A DNA stretch of 64,000 bases, taken from NCBI GenBank assembly GCA_944990035.1, contig CALYLX010000020.1:124001-188000 (forward strand), in the 5' to 3' direction. Numbering within the stretch: the first letter of the stretch is position 1; each line of letters begins with the position of its first letter. Of this stretch, positions 13,247 through 25,690 are shown in pieces. Position numbers and translations under genes: made by a program. Source of the stretch: Clitopilus passeckerianus (lineage: Eukaryota > Basidiomycota > Agaricomycetes > Agaricales > Entolomataceae). The notes under the pieces are model-generated. The model did not search any database. It worked only from the letters and a program-made list of their open reading frames with translations, and was not told where the DNA came from.

Positions 13247-14879
13247 ATGGTCATCAATCAAAGACTCATAACACACGAGTATATTTCCTCCTCAGAGAAC
13301 AAAAAATCACTGGAAGACCGTCTTAACAACTGTAGACGCGTCGAACATGAGCTCAAAGTCCAGATAGAACAAACTCAACTCCATCTTGGACAGCTAAAGG
13401 AAAAACAGCTGCAAAATCAACAGCACCTTTCCGAACTACGCTCTGCGATTATGTCGTCAACCGAGCTCCCTCCCGAGATGTGGGCCAGAATTTTCGAGTT
13501 CGCGCATGGGGATGACATTTACTACATCCCACATCGGCCCGTACGTCACGATGGCGAGTACGATTTTCATTATAAATCTTGCTTTCCCGAACACGTATGT
13601 TCGACATGGAGGAATATTGCTCTGCACACACCAGCCCTTTGGCATCGCGTCACTATCAGCGTTACAAATTCCGACTCTTCCGAACGATTGGACAAGTTGA
13701 CAGATTTTGTCAAGGAGTTCACCCGCACAAGAGGCACCAAGGATCTGAGATTTGATTTCCCTGTTTGTAAAAATACCGTTGACGAGGATGAAAAGTTTCT
13801 GGCTCTCGTCAAGAAATTGACCCTCCCTCTGGCCTCTCAGCTTGAACGCCTCACGGTGTCTAAGTGGTGGTGCACCACGACCATCGTGATAGGCTTGCTT
13901 GAACTCTTGCCATCCCTACCCTCTCTGCGTGAGTTCACAGACTTGTGCTACAAGAACGAGAAGGACGGTGGTCCAATGACGGATTTATTTCGCGGTTCGT
14001 CAAGTTGTCTACTTTTATGGGTGGCTACAGCTGACTGTTGACTGTACAGAGCCTGCCTCAAATGTCACATTCTCAACCTTAACAGGTCTTCATATTGGGT
14101 CATCTTATGGCGGAATGTACCTATCTCCCCCGATGGCGTATTATCTGCTCACCCTCAGCCCACAGCTCAAACGCTGCTCCCTCAAAATCATCCCAGGCGA
14201 GGCACTTCTCGGGTTCAAATTCGCCCTTGCCAAGGGTCAACTCAAGCTCGAGCATCTAGAGTCGTTCGACCTGATTATTCATTCCGATTTTGACGACGAA
14301 GAAATCGAAACCATCATGAAACCCTTCGTCTTCCCTTCCCTAAAAGAGCTCATAATATCCACCCCCGAGTCAGCTCCGAACGACTTACTCTCCCGCACAC
14401 TCGGAGAACTACTGCAGCGTTCTCGTTGTAGTTTAGAGACGCACATCATCCGCGACGCTGTTCTGTCCGGGGAGGACCTAATCAAGTATCTTGCTATGGT
14501 GCCATCCTTGCAGAAATTCTCCCTCCTTTCAATTCGACCCTTCCAATGGGGCTTATTGGAAAAGATCGGAACTGCGGAACTCCTCCCAAAACTGAAGAGG
14601 CTGGAGTGTTATCTCGAGAGCAGTGTCAAGTCCATTAGCCTCCTAAAAGAGTTGATGCGACAGAGATGGGGAGGTAGGAACGGCACAGATATTATACATC
14701 TCAAGGTGCATTATAGCAAGGATGAAGGAAAAGATTTGCGCTGGCGAATGAAAGCTTTGGAGGAACAATTCACTGTGGAGGGTAGGACATGTTCCTTCGA
14801 GGAAGTTGATTGGGACCCGGACTCTGATTCAGATTCGTTCATAGAGTCTGATGCCTTTGACGACTCTGATGATGCTTGA
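13247..14879 (+). CDS. F-box protein, second copy of the tandem pair
   Basis: Start ATG 13247 (MVINQRLITHEYISS). It is collinear with the gene just upstream: heptad-like helix (ELKVQIEQTQLHLGQLKEKQ), F-box-like segment at about 72-130 (TELPPEMWARIFEFAHGDD ... VCSTWRNIALHTPALWHRV), a phase-1 intron with GTTCGT donor (from about 13997, acceptor before AGCCTGCC), then EPASNVTFSTLTGLHIGSS. The C-terminal half includes LLQRSRCSLETHII, matching LLQRSRCSFETHLI in the neighbour, and RQRWGGRNGTDI, matching KRWGGRNGTDI. The end is an acidic tail (DPDSDSDSFIESDAFDDSDDA). The two copies clearly arose by tandem duplication and have since diverged, mostly in the middle. Substrate unknown. Confidence 0.78.
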
Positions 14880-15258
14880 TGGATACTAGCGTACCTATGC
14901 CTATTTTATGGGTAGATATTGGACAGTTCATAGATTTTATCGTGTTAAGGTGTGGTTGTAATGGTGGATGACCCGAATGGGGATAGAGAGCCGCCCACAC
15001 GTTGTGCACCAAATATGGTAATTCTTGTTAGGTTTCTGGTTAACATTCGCACAAGTGCTGTAGACTAGTGACCAGAACTGCCTTTATATTCGCAAAGAAC
15101 AAGGCGTCTGTGAAATCTTATATTCAGAGCTTGACGATGAGGTCCACTCTTATTCCCGTGCTGAGCACACCTTTCCTCGCATACTTCCACTCGCGTTAAG
15201 AACTTGCAAGTCCAAGTTATTTCTCCGTTCATTCTCTTTTTGAACTTTCGCACAAGAA
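14880..15258. other. Spacer between F-box genes
   Basis: About 380 bases with the 3' flank of one gene and the promoter of the next. Nothing further recognised. Confidence 0.4.
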
Positions 15259-17358
15259 ATGCCTGGACTTCACGCCCTTTCTGCAGGCAGCAGCCTTAGA
15301 CGGATTCAGCAGCTTCTGCTCTCCAGCTTGTTCAAACGGAATGAACCTTGCTACATTCTCCGATTACCTCTGGACATTCATGTCGACCAAATCTTTCTTT
15401 ACCTCCATATTGAGGATATTCTACGACTTCGTCGGGTAAGTGCGCCGTCATGACACACAAACATCCATCTCACCTAGCCGTAGGTCAACAAAGCATTCTT
15501 CCTGCTCACACATGAGCCTATAATTTGGAAGCGCTTCCTGTGCCACATTAGGACTCCTATCCCTCCCATTCGTCCCACCTTCCGTTATTCTGATGATCCA
15601 ATGGACTGTGAAGTCGAACAGCTTGTTGTTCGTGCAGTTTCCTCCGAAGACAACTGGCGTAGGCCTGTTCCAAGAATTGTGGCCAACCAGACGATTCCAT
15701 CCCAATACGTCATCATTGAGCTGAAGTTTGTCCCAGGCGGAAAATACTTGTTGGCATCTGTCCGAGATACCTGCAGCTACTGGTTCTTCGTCATGGTGTA
15801 TTGCTTGGATCATCCAAGCGGCCCATTCCCGTTGGCCCGTCTTGAAACCGACGTAAAGGCTTTCAACCTGGAGGCGAAGTACATGAAATATGAAGACAAA
15901 GACGTATTAATGGTGGCCTATGCTCGCCGATACTATGAGAAACCTGTGAAGTAAGTCTGTACTACTCTTCAAAGCGCGCTAGGCTAAGCAATTTGTTCAG
16001 TGATAATCCTTCTCGATACAGTCACAAGCACCACATCGACCCTCCGTACCCCATGAAGCAGGAAATATCCTGTTTCTATCTTGACCTGAAGGTCTTGGAG
16101 GCACTATCTGACCCTTTTCTTGAGCCCCACTCTGAGAAGTGGGTATCCTTGGCTCTCGACCAAGGGGAACCATGTAACATAATCCAAAACTACAATTCGA
16201 AGAACGAGATAGAGCCCAACTCCATCTCTCTGTTCCAGCTCAACGACATGCCTTACCTGGCTGTCATCCACCTTTTCCACACGATCAACCTTGCGAACCT
16301 CACGAGGACTAACCATAACGTCTCACTCACCCTGAAGGACGCTGAAGGATACGAGGGTCGCGTAAGTCTATTGATAAGTCTCTTCACTTCTGGTATTGAA
16401 CATCCTCTTTTACCAGCCTTTCCGGGTTCGAGCAATGCGCAAGCTACCAGGTCAACCACACATGCTTGTCATCCGAACCATACTATTGGAGAACGACGCT
16501 CATCTTCATCTGCTTGAGATGTACGACATGCCTACCGATCGTGACCAGACCATCTCTCCTCTCCAGGTCTCTGCACTGGACACTTCTGGAGAGGTCGCCC
16601 TCCGTTTCCAAATAACAGACTATGGCAATCCCACCAGCAACAGTGATGAATGGGAACTCCCGCACGACCACCATCCTCCTACACCAATCTCCATATATAT
16701 GGAAATATCGGAACCAAATGAAGGCATCAAGCACTGGATAGTTTGGCCATCTTACTCCGATGAGCACAAGCGGTACTATTACGACCTAGAATGGGTCACT
16801 TTCCAAACCAGGCATATATCCTACGGCCACCGAATCCACATCCTCGGCGGTGCGTTCCGCTCGGTCGCATATACTGCCTTCAGCATCGATCGCAAAGACA
16901 CGCCTTGGATGCTTGAGCTGCGTCGGTACACCAACCCCGAGTTCCAGCTCAACGACTACCCCATACCGCGAGTCGATAGGAAGACGCATATACTCGCCAA
17001 GGAGATGTCCCTGCGACCACACAATCCGTATTGCTCGCTGAAGCTTGATCCTGAATTAGCGAAACGCTATCAGGTGCATGGCACTGCTGCGATTGCTTGG
17101 GATGAGGGGAGCGGACGTTTATGTATGGCTTCGGGTGATACGCTGCAAATTGACCTCCTGGATTTTGCATATGGCGCACCCCCAGATAATAGGGCTGTTC
17201 GGTGGAAGCGGACGCTTGAGACTCTTACGGAGAATACTTTGGAGGAGAAGACGTCTTCGTCATGCTCCAAGATGATCCATGTACGGGAGCCTCATCATGT
17301 CCCTGGTGAATGGTCACCGTATACGAAATATCGGGAGCTAGGAGAGGTCCTAGTCTAA
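15259..17358 (+). CDS. F-box protein with large C-terminal beta-rich region
   Basis: Start ATG 15259 (MPGLHALSAGSSLRR). The F-box lies at about residues 35-80, split by a short intron: LRLPLDIHVDQIFLYLHIEDILRLRR joined to VNKAFFLLTHEPIIWKRFL. The rest, about 560 residues, is rich in short hydrophobic strands such as IIELKFVPGGKYLLASV and CYLDLKVL, with spacing suggestive of a beta-propeller, though no clear WD signature was found. Introns also follow KPV (AA|T) and YEGR. The stop is after YRELGEVLV. Its F-box and body differ from the three upstream F-box genes, so it belongs to a separate family. Role as an SCF receptor is inferred from the F-box only. Confidence 0.78.
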
Positions 17359-17797
17359 GGACGGTGTTATCACAGACACACATTCTATTATCTTTTCTTT
17401 GCCTTTTCTTTGCTATCTTCGCTGTCATTGTATCTCTATGACCTACCCCCTTGTATCCATAGCCATAGTTTCCTTAAAATTCCACACCAAATTCTTGCAC
17501 AGTCAGCCTTTCATCGCCGAAAACAAAACAATAAAGTTAATTCCTTTCCGTGAAGTACAAATATACATGATCAATCTTCATGTCACTACAGGCGTGGTAT
17601 GGGACGAGCTATGTAAGATATTAGTGGTGTCTAGCTTGCGACGAAACGGTGCAACGGTGGGTGAAAAACACGAAACGTTATAAAGATACATAAAAAAACA
17701 TCGTCTGGAGGTTTCAGAAGCAGAACGGGAAAACAAGAAGTGGAGGGTTGCAGATCGGCACAAGGGAGAAACCAATGTAACAGTGTAAATAGAACGT
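17359..17797. other. Convergent 3' spacer
   Basis: 440 bases separate two stop codons facing each other; both transcripts probably terminate here. The sequence is AT-rich, for example around 17690. No gene seen. Confidence 0.45.
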
Positions 17798-20700
17798 TCA
17801 AGCGCTCCACTGGAATGCACTAGGGGCGATGGTGGGTGGTACTGAAGGCTTCTTGTCCTTCTCTTTATCCCTTCTCCCGAAACCTAACATAGGGGCCGTC
17901 AAGCTCAGCTTGCGGGTAGCTCTTTTGAAATTCGAGCTGGCACTGCTGGTAGCGCTGCCCGTTTGCGAGTGTGTATTTGTGATCGCTGGCGCCTGCGCCG
18001 CTATTGTTGTCCGTCTGGCGGGCCCGAGGGTGACGGGCACATGGTCATCAGCTTCTATCACGTAGGATGGGTGGTGCTGACTCGATGAATCGTGGGTTTG
18101 CACGTAAGACGGGAAGTGGGAGGAGTCCAGATGAGGGTTGGAGTGTATGGCGTGGCCATTTTGCACGAAGTGCTCAGGCTCGTTCACTATCACAGCAGGA
18201 ATACCATTCTGGTGCTGGGTGTAAGTAGCTTGCTGGTGTGTGAGCACCGGGGTTGGTACTGCTGGTAGTGGCCTGTCGTGGCTGCTTCTTCCTGACTGAT
18301 CAGCTGATGACGTTCCTCCGCTTATATTGTAATTGACGTCGTTGGGCAGGGCATCCCAGACCTTCTCCTTGGACTTCACCCCTTTGTCTTTATGCCGAAA
18401 GGCGGCGAAGCTCGGCATGCTCTTTTTCCTTTCAGGACTTCCCGAGGCCGATCCATGGACATGAGCCTCGCCTGCTACGGCGAGAGATGTTTTACGGGTT
18501 GGTGTGCGTATCCCGAAAGGTTTAGAAGGGCTGGCAAACTCCGGAGAACTGGGTGTAGGTGGCAGAGAATGAAGGCCAGGGACCGGAAGTAGAGGCGAAC
18601 GCGAGGGAGCAATAATAGGTGAGGATGCGTGGTTCAAATGCTCGTGTTGTGGTGGGTGGGTGATAGGGGGTTGTGGAAGGGCAGAGCGTGAACCCGAATG
18701 TGTATGTGAAGTTGTTGATGGCAGCTTCGGATCGCTCTCATGAGTATATGCGGAAGACTCGAATGTAGAGGATGCTGGTGACGGGGATGGGTACATTGGC
18801 GATTGGTCCTGGATGGAAGTTCCATTGATGACTCCCGAATGAGAGTAGGCTGAAGGAGGTCTGTCAGCCGAAGGCGTTCGTTGATGTCCCCTCGAAGTAT
18901 CTGCCGATTCTGGTGCAGAAACTTTCCGTTGCTGGGGTGCCACAACCCTCAGGGGTCCATTCGAGGAAGTCGAAGATGCTGGAGAAGGTATGTGGAGGTT
19001 GTCTTCTCCTGCGATGTTCAGAACACCTGGTACAGTCGACCCCCGCGGGCCAAGACTCGGAGACGGAGGCACCAAACCCGCTTCCACCTGTTGCTGGGTA
19101 GATATAGGGGATTTGCTCTTATCGCCCAAGCGGAAGCTTCTCCTCAGCCAGTTCCTCTTCTCTTTCTTTGCTTCCGGCAACTGCTGGCCAGTGTTTATAC
19201 TGCGACGGTGAGCGTCCTTGTCCGAGCCGTTGCTGGTGGCTTTGGATGCTGCATCAAGACCTTGTGAAGTGACTGGCCGCGTAGGAACAGGCGGTGGTGG
19301 TTCAGTATCAGCGTTTCTGGGTGCTGGAGGTAGAGGGCGGGGAGATGTCGACGGACGTGATATTCCAGGCGACGTTTGGGGGCGAGGTGGTGAAAGATGG
19401 CCACTAGCATTTCTTTGAGAGGTTGACCTCTGAAGAGCTACTGCGGGCTGCGGCGTGGGTTGGGCCTTCTCTATGCCGTTCAATGGAGGAACAGGGAGTG
19501 CTGGTCGTGGATGAGGCTTGGGTGCAAGCCTCGGTGTCGTGACAGAGTCTGTGCCCGGGCTAACAACAGGGGGCGCCGGTTGAGAAGGGGCCTGTGTTGG
19601 TGCAACAGTCGGATTCACTTTCATAGGCTCCAGCGGCAAAGATGGCCCGGTTGAGACAGATGCAGAAATAGGTTCTGACACTGTGGTAAGAACAGGAGGT
19701 GGAGGGGGTGCTGGAAGTGGGGCAGAGGGTACGGATATGTTCGGCGAGCTTACAGCTGCCGAAGAGCCAGTACCAATGATGCTGTTCAAACCTGTCCGAA
19801 TGCTAACGGAAGGCGTCTTCCTGAGGGATTTCAAGCCAAGGAAATTAGCTACGCCTTTGACTGAAGATGGTGCTAGGGCGCCGTTTGAAACGTTTGTCGA
19901 CGAGGATATATGCGTCCATTCAGATTCGGTTGACTGCCTCCCGTTTTGGCTATGGCTTGATGGTGTAGGAGGAAGAGGATGGGGGCTGATAGTTGGGGTA
20001 GTAGGGTCGTATGCTGCGCTACCGTTTGATCCAGGTGCTTCTTGTTCTAGCGCATCAAGTCCTGGTGGAGGGGGTAATTGACCGTTGCCCACTCGTAGTG
20101 GCAGCCCGTCGCGCTGGATGTCTTTTTCTTTGATTGTGAGTAGGGCAGGGTCCGACACCACTTCTTTGCGTAGCCCTAACTTCGCCATGTCGATATCCAC
20201 AGCTTGGTAGTACAGGACATATGCGGAGCCTTTCGCTGATTCGCCGTAATAATTTGGGATATCCGACTCTGCTATTGGAGTGACGGTCTCGTCGTCAAAA
20301 AGCAACCACGTCCCAAGAGTTTTGATAATAGACACGTAGTGGCCATGATGGGGGCCGCTGTCGAAGTTTGTCAGAGCATTGGTAAACGAAAATGGTGGTC
20401 AACCACTCACTTTCCAATATGTACAACAATTCCAAAGAGTTCATATAATCTGTCTCTATCACCCTCCTCAACATCATCCACCGTATTAAACAGTCGCAAC
20501 TCGAAGGGAAAAGCAACGCGATAGGATAGCTTGACGTATCGATTTGTCTCTTCCTGGTATTTGAAACGCTTCAAATGTAGCGCCAAGATATTCGGAAGGC
20601 GCTTGATCTTCATCCGTTTCTCAGCTTCTTGCAGATCGCAACACGAGTCGCAAAAGAACTTGTTCTTGTTGCACAACATTTCGCTGGCGCTGAAAGACCG

Positions 20701-21799
20701 GAGACATGCAGTAACGCTACTATTTTGTTCAATGTCGATGGAGAGGTCGAGGAAAGACTCGTCCCGGGAAGAAACCTTGGATAAAGCGTCAACGAGTTTG
20801 CCAAGACAATATGGAATTGGCCCCTACATTTTCACAAGTTAAACACCTTGTTTCACTCGTGAGAACCCCTTCGAAGAGTTTGTGAACGAGCGTGGCATCT
20901 TCTTTTGAACGGCCGGAATTGGAGTTCAAGGTGGCTAGTGAGTTTGATACTAGCAAGGTCAGGCAGGCTCGATTGATCAATGAGAGGTTAGGGCTTACAA
21001 TCTTCGGAACCTGGTGGTGGTGTACCACTGGGTACATGCGCCTCGCTATTTTTCCGCTCTGCCTCAACCTCCTCCACGATTTGATTCAACAAATAATTTA
21101 GAAATTCGTGGGCGTCCTGGTGAGATGTGTTGTTGAACATTTGATTCATCTCCTTCAATTTGTCTATGAAAGCTTTGGGTGCCACAGTACCGCTTTGGTT
21201 CGGGTTTGTGGAAATATGATAGAACAATGATCGCAGCGCGGAGAACAGCGATGGAGGGGCCGGGGGGATGGGCGCACCAACAGTTGGTGGGGGTGTAGAG
21301 CCATTTGTGGCAGGGGTAGTGTCAGAAGCCGATAGGGTTGAGTTTTTACGCTCTGGCTTGCGGCGTATAGGCGTTAGGGGCGCTGCCGGTGTCGTTGCTG
21401 GTGTCGTAACCTGGGCAGCTCCAGGAGGTTGTTGGCAAGAAGAAGCAGCTAGTGCAGCAGAGGGGTCCGATGCTTGTAGCATAAGATCCCTGAAGGGTGC
21501 GCAGAAATAGAGTGCTTGAACTACAGAATTAACATAACTGTTTGAAAGGTTGTGTCAGTTACCCCGGTAACATGAAGATCGCGGGCTACTCACCAGTTAT
21601 TACAGTACTAGGAGTAATTTAACGGTGATCAGTACCGGTACAATGCACGCAAAGAATTGAGAAAACATACGTTCTCGAATCCAAATTTCTTCCCGTCTGC
21701 AGTCGTGATTGCCAGGGCCGATACAGCTTTCGCCGCGTCTTGAGGCTGCGGGGTTGGGTGTCCATTTTGACCGCCAAAGGGCCATTTGCCTCTAGCCAT
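17798..21799 (-). CDS. Ubiquitin carboxyl-terminal hydrolase, CreB/USP12/46 type
   Basis: Cysteine protease that removes ubiquitin. Start ATG 21799 ([13 protein letters not shown]). Order after splicing: GFEN + micro-exon + [17 protein letters not shown] (Cys box), a proline-rich insert, [20 protein letters not shown] (QDAHEF box), a zinc-binding pair CLTC / [24 protein letters not shown], and the His box [14 protein letters not shown] with the Asp partner in LLFDDETV. The motifs match the family of Aspergillus CreB and yeast Ubp9/13, which work with WD40 cofactors and include a regulator of carbon repression. A tail of about 780 residues, rich in Pro/Ser and probably disordered, ends SAFQWSA. 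Odd point: the Cys box reads ENYCNNCY instead of the usual ENFGNTCY. Motifs are clear; the CreB assignment is inference. Confidence 0.9.
21597..21610 (-). other. 14-base micro-exon carrying the deubiquitinase Cys box
   Basis: Reverse strand TACTGTAATAACTG lies between an acceptor (ctcctag) and a donor (gtgagt). Joined to GAGAAC upstream and TTATGTT downstream it reads E-N-Y-C-N-N-C-Y-V, with the nucleophile codon split TG|T. Both introns have normal ends, and the neighbouring residues fit the family. The family consensus would be F-G-N-T-C at these five positions. Confidence 0.7.
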
Positions 21800-23320
21800 T
21801 GATTAACTTGACGAGACCAGCGTCTTCCTCGTCGTCGTCAACGATGGTGACGGTTCAATGGGACTTGATGATGATTGCAGTTCCTTCTTCTGAACAGTCT
21901 CTCCGTCAATTCCGATTTCTGCAACACTGTTCTTGGCAGGATCCTGATATCACGTGACCGATCACAGAAACCGTCAACCCAGGTCCGGCTGCCCTTTCCG
22001 ACGGGTTTGCCACTGGCACTCGTTTTATGCAAAGTTCGAGCTTGAAACTGAGTCTGGGAGCCTCACAAGTCCTCCGGAAGAATGTACCAATCACCCAGAT
22101 ATTCGACGCCAGCCCACATGTTTACCTAGATCACTCTCGGGACCGCCTTAGCTAATATCTTTCGTGCCTGGCCATCTGCTCGATGTCAGAGCCAGTTGGA
22201 GACCCCGCGCCAGAAATCTAGAGCAGGTTACGTGGCCAGTTTCTCCTCATAAAAAATGCTGTCGAGATCTTACTTCGCTACACGGGCTGCCTCCCAGTTC
22301 TCAACATTAAAAAAGCCACTCTGGATGATACACCGCCGCTTGGTGCCTCATGTGCATGTGCGTCTGCTCGTTTGATCAGATTTCTCTGGCTCTGTGCCAG
22401 TTTCATGTTTCTTTGTCATACTGGCGAGGGGGGAAGTCATCTGCCCACCCACGAGAGCCCCAACATTATTCCTGTCCCCAATCTTCCGGCGGGCTCGGGA
22501 TCACGATGTATCTCCCACTTCTCCACGTCTATTTCCTAATAGCACAGAAGCCACCCGTGGAAGATATCAGCCCATACGAGTAGTCACATCGCCTCGAGGA
22601 GAGAACGACGTCAAGCAACTTTTTACATAGCCTCTATTGGGCGAGTCCTTTCAATCCGATAAAGCACACCTCTGCTTTCAGCAGCAGTGGGAGCATCATA
22701 TCTTAGATCTGGGTCAGGCGCAAATGTCCTCCAGACCAATGTTATGGCCATGTACTCGTGATAGTTGCATGTACAGTACGAGTAATTGTCTTGATTGACT
22801 TCTTTCGTCAATTCGACTGTGCCGCAGCTATAATCCCTCTTCCTCTCAGAGGCGGTCAACGAAGCCTGTGGCGGCGATAGCATCTGCATGCGAGCACTCG
22901 GTGAAACTCATTTCAACGCGGCCCCCTCTTCTCTGGTCCATCAGTGACACCTGCTTCAATGTCATCTCTTGTTCAAATCCGTTCGTCTACGGTCTGAAGG
23001 CTTTGTGGGGGCTTTTGGGTGGATCGGCGGTGCGTGATTGGCCTAATTGCATCATACCAAGCCGACGCGAACTACGTCTTGCCGCACCATTCAGCCACAA
23101 AGAATGCCAACGGTCCGAGATCTCCCCGCGGCCTCAGCGGCAGCCTCCTGACTTAAACTGACTTTGCCCCGTATGCTCTTGTTCAGGCCCGAGGATCCGA
23201 CTTGGTAGACTGCGGTCTTTCGTCTAAGATTTTTGTATGTTGTAATAGATAAACATGGAAGATGCAGCATCTATCTATAGTTGACAGTCGATGTCGAATA
23301 CATGAAGTTGTTGGGATATA
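21800..23320. other. 1.5 kb spacer, no supported gene
   Basis: It contains the deubiquitinase promoter (right of 21799) and the 3' flank of the F-box gene ending at 23321. An 88-codon minus frame at 22623-22889 and a 97-codon plus frame at 22868-23161 overlap in opposite directions and show no motif. I call neither. Confidence 0.45.
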
Positions 23321-25576
23321 TCATGCAAAAATATCTGGAATCAAAGGGTTCCAGTCTCCAGGAACGAATCCATTATCCAAAGGATGCAGAGGACGCATTT
23401 TCGTCGTGCGTTTATCGAATCGATGATTTATCTTGACCTTGCCATTGGCAGACCGTCGGATGGCTGCACTAATGGAATAGCCCGAACCTGAATAGAATTG
23501 GAGTTTTGGGCAGAAGGCCGCAAAGGTTCTTGCCATCAAGTCGTAATCATCTTTTGACCATTCGTCTGCCCTCGAACTCTCAGAGCTGAGGCATTCTTCA
23601 GCGAAATCGTGTTCGAATCGTAAAAGAGGATAGGTGGATACGTCCCTCTGCCGAGTCCGAGGTTCCCCATTCCAACCAAAGTATCTTAACTCTGGCAGCA
23701 AGCCTGCCCAGCGAGCGTATTCTGAGATTTGGAAGGGCCATGAGGCTGGCGTAGATCGCTTGTGACGGTTGCCACTTCTTCTGTCGAGCGATACAGCACG
23801 TAAGTCTGGAAAGAGGCCCGCAATTGCTTGAAAGAAATTCCCGTCCGGGTACTGGAGCCCGCTCAGCACAAGAACCCGTAGTTGAGGGGCGCGGAGGGAA
23901 CGAAGAATTGCAGTTAAGTCTGTGTTTGGGACCCAGTATGTGGAGTATAGATTAAACTGTTTCAATTTCGACATTGAAGGCGTTGATTCCAACCAGAAAG
24001 CTAGATCCACCAGTTCATCGGGGTAGAAGTTGGAAAGGTGGAGGTTTTCCAAAGTTTCGAAACAAACACATCTTGTTGCTATGTTATCGAGTGGGGGAGT
24101 AATAAAGGTGTCAGCCTCTACCGACTGAATGGCTAAGTCTTGAAGGCGAGTGAAGAGGGGGAGCAGGAGCCAGAAACTTGCGTCAAGCTCGTACGAGCTA
24201 GTTATGTTGAGCGTCCGCACTGTGGAGACAGAAGGCACCGCTCCCTCTCCGTAAATATTGGCGGCATCTTCGGGCAACTTGCACTGAAAGATATCCAAAA
24301 TCCGCAGTTGGGAAAGATTGCATATTGCTTGGATCATCGGGAGGTGGAGAGTGATGTGCTGGAGGCAAAGATAAGTTAACTTATGGCAGCCGTCCAGGAC
24401 CTCTACCCAGGTGTCATAGATGGGTTTGTAAAAGAAGGCGGATACATTGTCCAGGCTGAAGTCATCCAATTCGTGATCAAGAACGTAAAAGTCCCGAACC
24501 GGATTCTCCCAATTATCGGAGATAGAAAGTTCTTCAACGCGGCACATACCGTCAGGGTTACTGAGGAGTAACTGTGCGGAAGAGAGCAGGCGCTTTCGCT
24601 GGGAAAGGGCAAGGCGTTTCAAGTATTCGCGTTTGTTGGTTGCAGCTTTTACCCCTTCTCGGTATAACCTAGGTAGAGCAAAAGCGAGCTTGCGCTCCTA
24701 AGTCTAAAGTGAGCGCGTGTCCCGCAGAGAATGAATGAATGTACCCTAAAGTTACGGTGGTATCCAAGTACGTTGAGCCTGCGGCAGGTGGAAGCAAGGA
24801 GACGTCCTTGTTTAGCATCCGTGTGATCGAAGATAATGTTCAGAACGTCATCGGGCAAGCCCACAAGGCAGAGGTCCTGGAAGACAGGCTTTGGATGTTC
24901 GTCCATGCAGGCCACTGTAGCTCCTGTCAGAAGGCATAAGTAACTGGTAGGAGGGTATCTCAGGGAAATGCTGCATACTGGTCTCTTCGACAATAGAATC
25001 GAATTCAAGGAGGTTGTGGGGTATTTTCCAGACCCTGCAGAACTGTATCCACCTAGCATCCTTGCCCTTGTCCTCTGGTGCATCGAGATCTAGGAGGAAG
25101 AGTAGTTCGAGAAAATCTTCAAAATATCTGATCCAGACATTGAGGTGTTCAATATATCGCTGAGAAAAGTTAGCGACAGGATGCTTTGGAAGATAGACGC
25201 TGCCTCTCACGTCCATGTGACGCCCTGTCAGATCAAGTTTGCCCTACAGCAAGATGTTTAGCTCGACCTACTGCTAACAATTACCTATGTTAAACCAAAG
25301 CACACCTCGTGAAACCCTTTTAGAACGTCGAAGAATCGCATGATAAGGTACTGTTTGATAATACTGAAACTCAATCCGTCGCTATATTCCTCGATAAGCC
25401 GGGCTATTCTCCGCAAAGAAGTGGCCCAAATCTCACTCATGTCTTGTTCTGCCGGTTTTAACTATCTCGGCAATGTCGTCTCCGTAGAGTTGCAAGTAAG
25501 GTGGCTCTTCAGCAAGAACAATTGACCTTCCGCAAGATATGAATGTGTCCTCATCTTTGTATAGACCACCAAACAT
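23321..25576 (-). CDS. F-box protein, second family, copy A
   Basis: Five exons were traced. Exon 1 is short: ATG 25576, MFGGLYKDEDTFISC ... LYGDDIAEIVKTGRTRH, ending GA|gtgaga; it was recognised by its match to copy B. It splices to DGLSFSIIKQYLIMRFFDVL, then GKLDLTGRHMDVRG, then the exon with the F-box (about residues 175-215: LVGLPDDVLNIIFDHTDAKQ ... CRRLNVLGYHRNFR), then ERKLAFALPRLYREG and a long C-terminal exon of leucine-rich, LRR-like sequence (LDIFQCKLPEDAANIYGEG and others) ending NPLIPDIFA. The F-box is central rather than N-terminal, with an unknown domain of about 160 residues before it. Likely SCF receptor. It lies 115 bases downstream of copy B, same strand. Confidence 0.78.
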
Positions 25577-25690
25577 GGTGGTAAATTACTGACTCGAATC
25601 GGAAACTTGCCCAAGTACAGTAGCTCGCAATTACGTAACTCACAATCAACCACCAGAATGAACAAGAAGGCAAAAATCTTGGCGGAAATC

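Noticed and set aside
22623..23161. Two overlapping opposite-strand frames (88 and 97 codons)
   Set aside because: Neither shows a motif, signal peptide or convincing splice partner; they overlap and lie in a normal-looking spacer.
25438..25440. ATG at 25440 as the start of F-box copy A (MSEIWATSLRR)
   Set aside because: This ATG sits inside a 55-base sequence with good intron ends (GA|gtgaga ... atatag|CGAC). Splicing it out joins an upstream exon that matches the first exon of copy B.
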